From assembly GCF_000970305.1 (NCBI RefSeq), contig NZ_CP009517.1, forward strand, positions 248,001-312,000: 64,000 nt of DNA, given 5' to 3'. Each line of letters begins with the position of its first letter. The first letter of the stretch is position 1. Below, piece by piece: positions 48,600-57,331 of the stretch. This DNA is from Methanosarcina barkeri 3. GTDB lineage: Archaea; Halobacteriota; Methanosarcinia; Methanosarcinales; Methanosarcinaceae. The notes beneath the pieces were generated by a model, which ran no database searches, was not told the DNA's origin, and saw only the letters and a program-made list of their open reading frames with translations. A program made the position numbers and the translations under genes.

Positions 48600-48789
48600 A
48601 ACTATTCAGCCTATCCAAACATGTCTATGGATATTGATTTTGGTGAAAACGAGGAATCCAGGAAATAACCTGCGGAAAAGGAAGAAGTGCAGTCAATTGC
48701 CAACAAATTAAGAAAATCAATTTACAGAAATTTGTCGATTGAACTTAATAAGATGGTTATCGATTCTGTTTCACATAGGCTGAATAGTT
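48600..48789. mobile_element. Small non-autonomous inverted-repeat element
   Basis: AACTATTCAGCCTAT (48600-48614) and ATAGGCTGAATAGTT (48775-48789) are perfect 15-bp inverted repeats enclosing 160 bp. A second copy of the left end (TAGTAACTGTTCAGCTATCC) lies just upstream at 48561-48580. Inside, ATG 48621 opens MSMDIDFGENEESRK, a TAA, then PAEKEEVQSIANKLRK, which looks like remains of a short gene. It could be a deletion derivative of an insertion sequence. No target duplication is evident. Confidence 0.55.
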
Positions 48790-49346
48790 GTATTATATAT
48801 TTCATTATGTGGTTCTAATATCTAATATCAACTGAATATAATACTCAACTAGATATAATATGACATCCAGCTTTATTTACCAAAGTAAAAATATATTAAT
48901 AATGACTCTACAGGTAGATAGCTCTTAATCAAGTCGATTAGACTGTTCTTATTTTTTTGTAAATGGGGGATTCTTGAGAGTCTTCAAGAAGCACAAGTTC
49001 CTGCCTGGAATGTTAATTTACTGCCTGCGAAGATAATGCATCTTCCTTTTTTACGATAAACCTTAAATAACCAGACCTATCAGAAATACCGGATATATGA
49101 CCTTCCAGGAAAATTCCGAAGTTTGGAAACCCACTTGAAAAGACAATTGTTGAAGCCGTAATATCCTTAACCGAGAGGAAATAATGTACGGTGCAGTCAT
49201 TAATCCCGAAAAGAATATCGTCACGTAGCTTGCTCTAAGTCCAGAAGCTTTCAAATTGTCGATGGTTTTGGCATAAATTGTTTTTAAATGAGTATAGAAG
49301 AGGTAGTTATTAAACTACCTATAACTTCTCTATTACTCACTATTCT
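48790..49346. other. Gene-free spacer
   Basis: No supported gene. A minus-strand frame at 49063-49254 has hydrophobic stretches but no recognised family. Confidence 0.35.
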
Positions 49347-52300
49347 TTAAATCTTCCATCTTTTACACAGGAAAAATCCAGACAAGCAGATGGCACTATA
49401 AATGATTTCAAATCCTGGAGTGCTCATGCTTTTCTTCTCAAAAGTGCTTGCTTTTTCTTCACTCTCAGGCTGCTGTTCAACTAGATCTGTACAACTATTA
49501 TTTTTTTCATCATCCTTAGTTTCAAGCGGCATTTCAGTTGCGACTTCCTTTGTTGATGTTTCGCCTGTTATTGCAAACGGAGAGAAGCCAGGGGATTCTG
49601 CCTTGAAATACAGGTATTTGTCGTCTTCCCTGAGGAGGTTTATTGGAAGTTCATTCCACTTCTTATCACTGTATCTGTTTAGGATTATTGAGGACTTGTC
49701 AATACTTTTATTCTGTACCCAGGGTTTCTCAACTTTGAAAGTTATGACTGCATTTTCAAGATTGACTTCATCGTTTCCATATCCGCCGTTTCCGACCCAG
49801 ATGTTAAGGTAACTGTAGATCTCCCCTCTTGGTGCATCTGGAGTTAGTATGGATTTGTTATTCAGCATCTCGACAATGGCAGTTGTCTTGCCAACAGTCT
49901 TCTTGGAGTCAAAGCTCAAATTTGAAATACAGGTGGCATTTTTTGGAAACTCAAACTTTATTTGTTTTCCACTTGTAACGAAAGTCTTGGAGAGTTCCTT
50001 AACTTTTACATTCTTTGCGGGTTCAGGAGAACCGCCACCTCCGCTACTTTCTTTACTGCCACTGCTTGAGCTTTTCTTCACTGCAGTAATTGTAGCAGTT
50101 TTTAGAGCAGTTCCGTTTTCATTAATTGCAATCAAATTAATACTATATGATCCGGGATTTGTAAACACGTAAATAGGAGCTGCCTCAGTGGAATCCCCCT
50201 GCCAATCGTTATTGAAGTCCCAGGCTCTTCCGACCGAATTTTGCGAAAGGTCTGTAAACTGAATAGCAAGGGGAGTATAACCACTTGTTACATTGGTGCT
50301 GAAGTCAGGTATAGGAAGCGTCTTATTGCTACTCTCTTCGACAATTCTCTTAACAAATGGGTAATACCTGAGTTCAGCTACCGATGTGTTAGCGATCCTG
50401 AAATATATTCCCTGGCCAATTTCCTGATCAGAACCCTTGGTCAGAGTGAAGGCATCCCTGTTGGAAATGCTAAGATTGGTACCATTAATGGAAATATTGT
50501 TGAGCTTGCAGGATTCATCTGAACTCTGAATACTCATGGGATTTGCATAGTCAATAAGCCAGAGACCATCAATCATTGTAGTGCCGTTGACTGAACTTTG
50601 GGGAAAAATCTTGACATGGACTCTCAAGACAAGAACACTATTTTCTCCCTGGACGTTATCAATTTTGACGTCCCAAGTACCTAGGTACATATCAGTTGGG
50701 ACAATTGCATCATTTACGTATTTCCCGTCTTTATCGAATTCGAGCCAAACTTTATCACCGTCAATATCCACCAGTTTGACTTTGAGGGTGTAGCCTTGAC
50801 CTAAATCAAGAATATCACCGGTGTTGATAGCACTCTTATCGTTGCTGTCAAGAACGAGCTTGGCAAGCTTGCCAGTATTGTTAATATTAAGTGGAACGTA
50901 TTTTTCTCCAAATAAGCCGATAACCGGATAGGTGCCCCAGTCGTTATATTTATTTTTGTATTTATAGGCAACTTCCTTGATGGAAGTATTGTAAACAAGC
51001 TCATTCTTTCCAATAATATTTTCGTTAATATTAGAAATACTAAGTGATTCCGTAGCGACGTTACTATCGAGGTCGTAGTAGAAGCCTGCAAAGTTTCTTG
51101 CATCCCACCTAAAATTACTATTATCTTTGGCAACCTCTCCTCTTACTTCATAGATTCCTGGCTCTATGGTCTGCTTAAATAGATAGAACCTGAGTTCATT
51201 AACCGGGGTATCTATAACTTTGAAGTAAATTTCCTTAGCAATTTTCTGTTCAGAATTCCTGTTCAGAGTGAAAATATATTTGTTTGAGATAATAAGTGTA
51301 GTACCGTTTATATAAAGATCATTAAGTTTACCATACTCACTTGAACTATAGATATCTATAGCGTTAAAATAATCAATAAGCCAAAGACCTTTGATTATGC
51401 AAACACTAGTATTTGCATCTAGGAATATATTCTTGACGTGGACTTTCAGGACAACAACGTCATTTTCGCCCTGAATGTCGTTGAGTTCAGTAGTCCATGT
51501 ATTGTCGCCGTTATTAACCGAAACTACTCTATCATCTACATACTGTCCGTATTTGTCAAATTCTAGCCAGACTCTATCACCGTCAACGTCGATCTGCTTT
51601 ATTTTGAGAGTATAACCCTTACCGAGGTCAATTATATTGCCATTAATAAGTGTATGCGTTTCGTTGCTGTCAAGAATGAGCTTGGCGAGTTTGCTAGAAT
51701 CAGTTAGTCTGAGTGGGACATATTTTTCCCCAAATAAGTAGATAACAGGGTATTTGTCCCAGCCGGAAAATGAATTTGAATAACTGTAGTTAACACTTTC
51801 AATAGTGGTATTGTATTTCAGATCGTTCTCAGAAATCACTTTTCCTTCAATGGAAGCAGTACTGAGTTTGCTAAATTCATCGGTGATATTCAAAGCGGTT
51901 GCATAGTCAATGAGCCAGAGACCATCGATGATAGCAGTACTGTTTACTGCATTTTGGAAAACCTGCTTGACATGGACTTTGAGAACAGTTATATCATTTT
52001 CACCCTGAATATTATCAAGTTTGCAGGTCCAGGTGCCATCACCATCAGCTACAATAATCTGATCATCTACGTATTTACCATCTTTATCGAATTCAAGCCA
52101 TATTCTCTCACCTTCAATATCGATCTGCTTAACTTCGAGAGTGTATCCTTGACCTAAATCAAGAATGTCACCTATGTTGAGAGTGTTATTTTCATTGCTG
52201 TCAAGAATGAGCTTGGCAAGTTTACTAGCATCGGTAGGTTTGAGTGGAACATAAAGCTCTCCAAATAAACTGATAACTGGATATATATCCCAGGATTCAA

Positions 52301-52649
52301 ACTTGTAATTAGTATTCTGTATCGTTGTTTGATAAACTAAACCATGTTCTCCGATAACATTGCCTTGAGTGCCTTCAACATCTCTAATGGAAAGAGATTC
52401 AGTTGCCATATTTTTGTCGTGGTCATAGTAGAATCCTGCAAATTTAGTGGCGTCCACTGTAACGGTTTCACCATTACCCAGAGTATCGATAACATTGTCA
52501 ATATCAGAGCCATTGTATACTGGGCCACGAATCTCAGCACAATAGTCTATAGGGAGAGCAGCCGAAGTCATAGGTAAAATGAGAATTAAACATAAGGCAA
52601 TAGCAGTTGAAGATGAAACTACTGAACATGAAGTTTTCATAATCTTCAC
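49347..52649 (-). CDS. S-layer-type surface protein with PKD, PGF-pre-PGF and PGF-CTERM
   Basis: 1100 residues from a GTG at 52649 with GGAGG 8 bases upstream. A signal peptide (1-30, ending TSAA) is followed by tandem S-layer-related Mac-type domains (TIGR01567/DUF1608). Repeated landmarks are FAGFYYDxDxNxATESLSI, YPVIxLFGExYVPL, KLAKLILDSN and GLWLIDY; three LFGE..GLWLIDY sets are present but only two FAGFYYD heads. A PKD domain lies at about residues 785-865. A Ser/Gly linker (SSGGGGSPEP) leads into a PGF-pre-PGF domain, which ends near PGFSPFAITGE. The C-terminus STPGFEIIYSAICLSGFFLC with KRWKI is an archaeosortase PGF-CTERM signal. It is a cell-envelope protein presumably lipid-linked after sorting, a paralogue of the major S-layer protein or a minor envelope component. 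Confidence 0.92.
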   Translation of the reverse strand: MKIMKTSCSVVSSSTAIALCLILILPMTSAALPIDYCAEIRGPVYNGSDIDNVIDTLGNGETVTVDATKFAGFYYDHDKNMATESLSIRDVEGTQGNVIGEHGLVYQTTIQNTNYKFESWDIYPVISLFGELYVPLKPTDASKLAKLILDSNENNTLNIGDILDLGQGYTLEVKQIDIEGERIWLEFDKDGKYVDDQIIVADGDGTWTCKLDNIQGENDITVLKVHVKQVFQNAVNSTAIIDGLWLIDYATALNITDEFSKLSTASIEGKVISENDLKYNTTIESVNYSYSNSFSGWDKYPVIYLFGEKYVPLRLTDSSKLAKLILDSNETHTLINGNIIDLGKGYTLKIKQIDVDGDRVWLEFDKYGQYVDDRVVSVNNGDNTWTTELNDIQGENDVVVLKVHVKNIFLDANTSVCIIKGLWLIDYFNAIDIYSSSEYGKLNDLYINGTTLIISNKYIFTLNRNSEQKIAKEIYFKVIDTPVNELRFYLFKQTIEPGIYEVRGEVAKDNSNFRWDARNFAGFYYDLDSNVATESLSISNINENIIGKNELVYNTSIKEVAYKYKNKYNDWGTYPVIGLFGEKYVPLNINNTGKLAKLVLDSNDKSAINTGDILDLGQGYTLKVKLVDIDGDKVWLEFDKDGKYVNDAIVPTDMYLGTWDVKIDNVQGENSVLVLRVHVKIFPQSSVNGTTMIDGLWLIDYANPMSIQSSDESCKLNNISINGTNLSISNRDAFTLTKGSDQEIGQGIYFRIANTSVAELRYYPFVKRIVEESSNKTLPIPDFSTNVTSGYTPLAIQFTDLSQNSVGRAWDFNNDWQGDSTEAAPIYVFTNPGSYSINLIAINENGTALKTATITAVKKSSSSGSKESSGGGGSPEPAKNVKVKELSKTFVTSGKQIKFEFPKNATCISNLSFDSKKTVGKTTAIVEMLNNKSILTPDAPRGEIYSYLNIWVGNGGYGNDEVNLENAVITFKVEKPWVQNKSIDKSSIILNRYSDKKWNELPINLLREDDKYLYFKAESPGFSPFAITGETSTKEVATEMPLETKDDEKNNSCTDLVEQQPESEEKASTFEKKSMSTPGFEIIYSAICLSGFFLCKRWKI

Positions 52650-52930
52650 TAAAATATCCTCCAGTCTTCATTTGTAAAACTATAAAATAGAAAACAGAAT
52701 AATTAATTTAACAAAGTCGTTCAGTGATATTACAGTACAAACTTATTTATACATATCTGTAAGATATTCCCTAACCAATATGGATAGTAATAACACGATT
52801 CATGAATTATATGGTTTGGTAGATAAGAAAACGGTATTTTCAGTAATAAAAAGAAAGTTTGGAGAATAGTTAAAGCAAGAAAGTTTTACAACCAAGTAAA
52901 AGAAATAAAAGTAAAATGATAGTGTATAAT
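52650..52930. other. Probable promoter region of the S-layer-type gene
   Basis: A+T-rich, no gene. AACTTATTTATACATAT (52740-52756) contains a plausible TATA-like box for the minus-strand gene. Confidence 0.35.
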
Positions 52931-53210
52931 ATAAGTAAAAATTATAAACTCATTTTGGATGAGATTCAGGATTTATACAACCATAATAATTGACATTGAA
53001 GCTCATCCTAAAACCAATTTTATTCCCATATCTATACTGTTTTCATGTTAGAAATTGGAGTAATTATTTGAAATTTAAGATTTTGGGATAAGCCATTGAA
53101 ATAATTCCAAAATCAAGCTCTCTCGATAATAATATCATTGAAATGAAAAAAATTGCAAAGAAAATGATAAGCAATAATTGAGAAAATTTCTCCTTGTTAA
53201 TTCACACTGA
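52931..53210 (-). pseudogene. Decayed paralogue of the 54329-54523 gene, split by a MITE-like element
   Basis: Positions 53101-53205 match 54427-54530 closely, sharing CTCTCGATAATAATATCATT and GATAAGCAGTAATTGAG-like stretches. The start codon has become CTT-equivalent and frame indels are present. The matching part continues left of the inserted element (52940-53000, ending AATTGACATTGAA). The element at 53001-53093 is inserted inside the former coding region. Confidence 0.7.
53001..53093 (+). mobile_element. MITE-like element with 7-bp target duplication
   Basis: 93 bp with terminal inverted repeats GCTCATCCTAAAACC and its near complement ending TTTTGGGATAAGC. It is flanked by CATTGAA at 52994-53000 and 53094-53100. 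The intact paralogue at 54329-54523 shows the uninterrupted site with a single CATTGAA. This confirms insertion by transposition. No coding capacity. Confidence 0.85.
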
Positions 53211-53227
53211 TGAATTGACATCCATAG

Positions 53228-54159
53228 TTATAAGTTTTTAACCGTTTTTGTTCTTTCTGATCTCCGCTTTGAACTCGTTATAACAACGCTTAAAAGTTTG
53301 GTTTTGGATTTACAGCAAGCAAATTCGAGACGTGCCAGAGAAGGTAAGTAATCACAGACTTTTTCGCCATAAGATCTAACATGCTTCCAGGCTTTATGGT
53401 GATTGGCAAAAAGATTCTCGTCTACGTATATTGAATTATTTTCCCTATTATATACAACTCTATCATTTCCTACTGGACAGACCTTGATACATATACCGCA
53501 CGGTGAAATGTGACGCTTGTTTAATTCAGCGCTATAAGAGGAACAGGCTTTTTTATCTGTCAGTCCGCTAGGGTAATCTTCCTTATTAAGAGCTTTTGAT
53601 GGACACATCTTTACACAACGCATACAGCGAGTGCAAAGTTCAGTTTCCAACATCGGATCCGGAGGAAGCTCGGCTGTGGACAGAATTGAACCAAAGCGGA
53701 CCCTGGGGCCATATTGAGGCGTAATAATAGTGTTATTTACCCCAAAAGTGCCCAATCCAGCGAGTAAAGCAGCATGTCTATGAGAAAAGAAGGCAATGGG
53801 ATTTTCGAGAAGTACCTGAATGCTTCCGTACCCATCTCTAGGTATGAAAATAGAGGGGTATCCTTTCTCGGTCAGGAAGTTAGCAAGTCTATAAGTGTAC
53901 TGATCCAGTAAGGTGTTTACAGTATTGTACAATTCGCGGTAGTACAAAGAAGGGGATGTTTCCAACACCGGTAGGGGTATCGGCAATCCGATAACTATCA
54001 CTGATTTTGCTTCAGGATATATTGACTGAGGATAGAATTCTTCAGGCATCCATGGTAAAAAAGGAGGGTTATTCCTCTCTCAACATTGGTAACCCCAACC
54101 ATGGGTATGTCCATGCTTTCGCATTTCTGCAGGAGGGCTTTTTTTAGATCTTCAGTCAT
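53228..54159 (-). pseudogene. QueG-like 4Fe-4S oxidoreductase with N-terminal frameshift
   Basis: The 273-residue main frame (from 54049) reads PEEFYPQSIYPEAKSVIVIG and contains two ferredoxin motifs, CTRCMRCVKMCPSKAL and CGICIKVCPVGND. These are typical of epoxyqueuosine reductase-like and reductive-dehalogenase-like proteins. Upstream in another frame, an ATG at 54157-54159 (after GAAAGGATG) encodes MTEDLKKALLQKCESMDIPM and VGVTNVER. In relatives this continues directly into a WxxPPFxPWxPEEF segment. The break lies near 54065-54090. Joined, the length of about 310 residues is normal. The C-terminal ~35 residues are basic and unlike the family. Either a recent pseudogene or one sequencing error. 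The substrate is unknown; related archaeal paralogues are not queuosine enzymes. Confidence 0.75.
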
Positions 54160-54328
54160 AGTTTCATCCTTTCTTTATCATTCATTGTTGCTACAGAGAG
54201 ATATTTTTACCTATTCATTTAACGTTTTCACTAATTAATACGTCCAGGATTTCCCAAAAAGAGAAAACGGATTTAATTAACTTGGATAAACTTCTATCGT
54301 TTTTGAACTGAAGAATTACAAGGAAAAA

Positions 54329-54523
54329 TCAAAAAGAATGTAGCCTGTTGTATACATTTACAATTAGGGTTATAACAAAATATAGAATCAGAGATCCTAT
54401 TAATGATCCAAAAATTGACATTGAAATAATTCCAAAATCGAGTTCTCTCGATAATAATATCATTGGAACGAAAAGAATTACGAAGAAAACGATAAGCAGT
54501 AATTGAGGAGGTCTTTTCTTCAT
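54329..54523 (-). CDS. Small two-helix membrane protein
   Basis: 64 residues: MKKRPPQLLLIVFFVILFVP, a short polar turn (SRELDFG) and a second helix (MSIFGSLIGSLILYFVITLI). The family is unrecognised. A decayed second copy lies at 52931-53210, so this is a duplicated gene of which this copy stays open. The N-terminal basic residues imply a cytoplasmic N-terminus. Confidence 0.55.
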   Translation of the reverse strand: MKKRPPQLLLIVFFVILFVPMILLSRELDFGIISMSIFGSLIGSLILYFVITLIVNVYNRLHSF

Positions 54524-54819
54524 GTTAATTCACAACCATAGATCGACACACACGTTTGTAAATTTTTTAATGTCAACTCTTTTTGCTATTTTTAACGCTG
54601 TTTGACCTAAGCTTATGAAATGCTTGTAATGAACTTTACACTCACAACTTCTAGTTCTTTGACTCCAAACCAATTACGAACCTGAACTTTCTAATTCATC
54701 AGCTGATCGATCAAGTCTTCCTTAAATCTGGATTTTAAACTATCGGATTCAAACTGCGAATTTTAAACTGCCTAATTTAAACTGCGAATTTTAAACTTTC
54801 AGATTAAGCACAATGCGAA
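54524..54819. other. Short-repeat spacer
   Basis: Positions 54725-54800 repeat AAACTGCGAATTTTAAACTG-like units of about 18-20 bp. No gene is seen. Confidence 0.5.
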
Positions 54820-55176
54820 TTATATGTAGTATTCAACATAGAAACGGTAAGCAACCTGAACTTCTTCCAGCTCCCTTGGCTCCAGTTCAAAATCAGGCTG
54901 GCTAGTTTTGTAAGTCTTTTCTCCAAAATTTTTAAAGGTGACTTCGCATTTTATATTTTCAGGAAGTTGAGCCTCAAAGCTACCGCATTTATCGCGGATT
55001 TTCAGCACAAATTTTTCGATTTCTGCAGGACTGAAGACTTTTTTCTTTTCAGGGATATAATTTACCTCAACTATCAATTCTTCTTTGCTTGTTAAATCTG
55101 CCCAGAAGCCGGAAAGCTCGGTTCCTTCTATCCTGTAGTCCTGAAGTTCAAAACTTCTCGTGATTGTATTCTTCAT
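54820..55176 (-). CDS. Hypothetical protein
   Basis: 118 residues from the ATG at 55174-55176, which has GGAAGAG 6 bases upstream; the outer ATG at 55191 lacks such a site. The protein is soluble and predicted to be mostly beta with one helix (ELIVEVNYIPEKKKVFSPAE). It has one cysteine near the middle and another later. No family is recognised. It is oriented like the radical SAM gene but about 390 bases separate them, including a MITE-like element, so no operon is implied. The length and cysteine content do not resemble a ribosomal-peptide precursor. Confidence 0.5.
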   Translation of the reverse strand: MKNTITRSFELQDYRIEGTELSGFWADLTSKEELIVEVNYIPEKKKVFSPAEIEKFVLKIRDKCGSFEAQLPENIKCEVTFKNFGEKTYKTSQPDFELEPRELEEVQVAYRFYVEYYI

Positions 55177-55281
55177 TTTGCTCTCTTCCATATTCTTAGT
55201 TTAGAAAGTGGATATATATAAACTATTTTAAAAACAAAGCAAATTATTTAGAAATTTCTTTAAATTAATAATTCTTTGTGA

Positions 55282-55377
55282 GCTCATCCCAAAACCAATT
55301 TTATTCTCAAATCTATTATACTATTTTCATGTTGGAAATTAGAGCGAGTATTCAAAATTCAAGGTTTTGGGATAGGC
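55282..55377 (+). mobile_element. MITE-like element, complete copy
   Basis: 96 bp with ends GCTCATCCCAAAACC and GGTTTTGGGATAGGC, inverted repeats of the same family as 53001-53093. No clear target duplication. It abuts the lipoprotein signal remnant on its right. Confidence 0.85.
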
Positions 55378-55490
55378 TCTGAGTTTGTTCTCTTTTCAGT
55401 AAAGCCGACTGCAAAAACAACAGTAGCAATAACAAGAAGCATTGCTACTATTTTTTAAACTTTTTCTAATTAGTAACATCACTAAAAATC
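55378..55490 (-). pseudogene. Signal-sequence remnant truncated by the MITE-like element
   Basis: On the minus strand a frame reads KIVAMLLVIATVVFAVGFTE, then KRTNSEPIPKP, with the last residues coded by the element. It resembles the lipoprotein-type signal peptides of Methanosarcina exported proteins (lipobox Cys replaced by Phe here). A stop just before KIVAM separates it from a possible ATG. The rest of the gene is gone. Confidence 0.4.
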
Positions 55491-55565
55491 TTTCTTCATT
55501 TCAAAAACATAATTGATTCACGAATTTATACAAGTTCATAAGCTCCATGTATTTTTGAGCTTCCG

Positions 55566-56708
55566 TTAGAGTTTTTTAAGCATGAGGGACATTATTCCGG
55601 ATTTTGAAGGTCTCATGCTGCTGGGAGAGAACATGCTATCCATATCTGAACCCCCGAACATTTCCTCGTTGACACGCTTGTTAATTTCATCAAAAATCAT
55701 CTTGTAGGCCAGGCAGTGCGGGTCTACGCCCTCTATCTCGCCGCTCGTGGGCACTATTGCATTGTACGGGCATCCGCCTCTGCAATATTTGATATGGGCG
55801 CATTTACTGCATGCGGTGTCCACATATTCTTTGAACTTATGCATTTTCTTCCAGGCTTCGGATTGAGCGAGGTCTGCCATGCTTGGACGGTCATAAACAT
55901 TACCCATAACGTATTCGGGCATTCCTATAAAACGATAACAGGGGTATATATCTCCGTCAGGGCCTACTGCAAAGGTATCTCCCATACAGTCAACATAGGT
56001 GCAGACCGTGCCATGGCCTGTGAAAACACATTTGCACAGGTGATCAATGTTCATAACCTCAATCCGGCCCAGGTTTTCCAGATATTTATCCAGAAGATAG
56101 ATCAGGAGTTCTCCGTATTCCTCTGGAGCGAGAGTCCATCTCTCAGGATTGTCATCTTTTAATGAAGGCAAGCAGGGATGGAGCTTGAGCGTCAACCCTT
56201 TCTCAAGATAAAAATTAAAAATCTCTTCCTTTTGTTTTACGGAATGAGAAGTGAAAGTGGTAATGAACCTCACATTAAGCCCGTGTTCCCTGGCAATTTC
56301 ATAGCCTCTCATGGTTTTGTCATAGTATCCTTTTCCCCTCTGCAGGTCATTAAGTTCTTTTGGGCCATCCAGGCTGGAGCCTATGGGAACCCCATATTCC
56401 GCAAAAATTTCGGCTATTTCAGGGGTCATTTTCCAGAGGTTTGTCTGTATCGCAAAAGCGATTCTCCTTGGGCTTAAACCCTCAACCAGAAGCGGCAGTG
56501 CCTCCCGATAAAATTCCGCTCCAGCTAGGAGCGGTTCTCCTCCATGGAATGTGAAAGTAACCGAATCTCCCCTGAAAGTTTTAAGCCACTCAACAACTTC
56601 TTTTATCGTTTCAATGCTCATTATAGGGGACTTTTCTTCGGAACTCCAGCAGTAGCTGCAGTTAGCAGGACAACCAAGGGTCGGGATTAACATCACATGA
56701 AAAGGCAT
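55566..56708 (-). CDS. Peptide-modifying radical SAM/SPASM enzyme (TIGR04083-like)
   Basis: 380 residues. CPANCSYC at residues 13-20 is the CxxxCxxC site of the SAM-binding cluster, and FHGGEPLLAGAEFY carries the GGEP motif. The C-terminal SPASM domain has many cysteines: CKC, CTYVDC, YPCYRF, CSKCAHIKYCRGGCPYNAIV and PHC. They should ligate two further Fe-S clusters. Sequence and length fit the methanogen family of putative peptide-modifying enzymes (TIGR04083). These are thought to act on a small ribosomally made peptide, as do anaerobic sulfatase-maturating and sactipeptide enzymes. AAGGTG precedes the ATG. No cysteine-rich precursor was found within 600 bases either side, so the substrate must be elsewhere or be an unrecognised neighbour. 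The SPASM family is certain, the subfamily likely. Confidence 0.85.
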   Translation of the reverse strand: MPFHVMLIPTLGCPANCSYCWSSEEKSPIMSIETIKEVVEWLKTFRGDSVTFTFHGGEPLLAGAEFYREALPLLVEGLSPRRIAFAIQTNLWKMTPEIAEIFAEYGVPIGSSLDGPKELNDLQRGKGYYDKTMRGYEIAREHGLNVRFITTFTSHSVKQKEEIFNFYLEKGLTLKLHPCLPSLKDDNPERWTLAPEEYGELLIYLLDKYLENLGRIEVMNIDHLCKCVFTGHGTVCTYVDCMGDTFAVGPDGDIYPCYRFIGMPEYVMGNVYDRPSMADLAQSEAWKKMHKFKEYVDTACSKCAHIKYCRGGCPYNAIVPTSGEIEGVDPHCLAYKMIFDEINKRVNEEMFGGSDMDSMFSPSSMRPSKSGIMSLMLKKL

Positions 56709-57331
56709 ATTTAAAGCACCTTTTTTTTAAGCTTCTTTAAATTATTAGTACTTTTCTAAGTTCTACTGAGAAAACTAAGATCGAGATACTCTTTAATGTT
56801 TTATATGTTCAGCTTATCTAATTTCTTAGGCTCAGCATTCTCTAAATTTCTCTTTACTTTTTTGTCAATCAGGAGTTTATATCAAGTTCAATCAAATATT
56901 ACATAGCATATTTTTCAATAAATAGTCCGCAATATATTACGGAAAGTAAAGATTAGCTAAGTTAAGGTGCGCCAGAAGAAACGGGTTCCAGGAAAAACAA
57001 ACATAATTCCAAGATTTTACATTTCTGATATACAATTTGTATATATTTATACTGACTTCATATTATATTTGCAATAAATTTTAACATAGATTTTACAAAT
57101 AGGGGGATAATATCTAAATTTGAAGTATACACAGGTAGACAAGAGAATACCACTTTAGACTAAGGGCAAGAAACAGGTAGATTATAGCTTTAAGTCAGCG
57201 CTACAAAGGCAAAGAAAGCTGCCTGAAAGGTATCAAGTCAGTAAAACTAAGATTAGAGTATAGCTTATCTGTAATAAAAACAATAGACGATGAATAAGGA
57301 AGCTACCGGTTTTAATGGGTAGCATTTCACA
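56709..57331. other. Spacer upstream of the radical SAM gene
   Basis: Both strands were checked for small cysteine-rich frames and none was found. The segment 57140-57260 looks like decayed coding sequence without identity. A TATA-like stretch lies at about 57040-57050. Confidence 0.4.
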
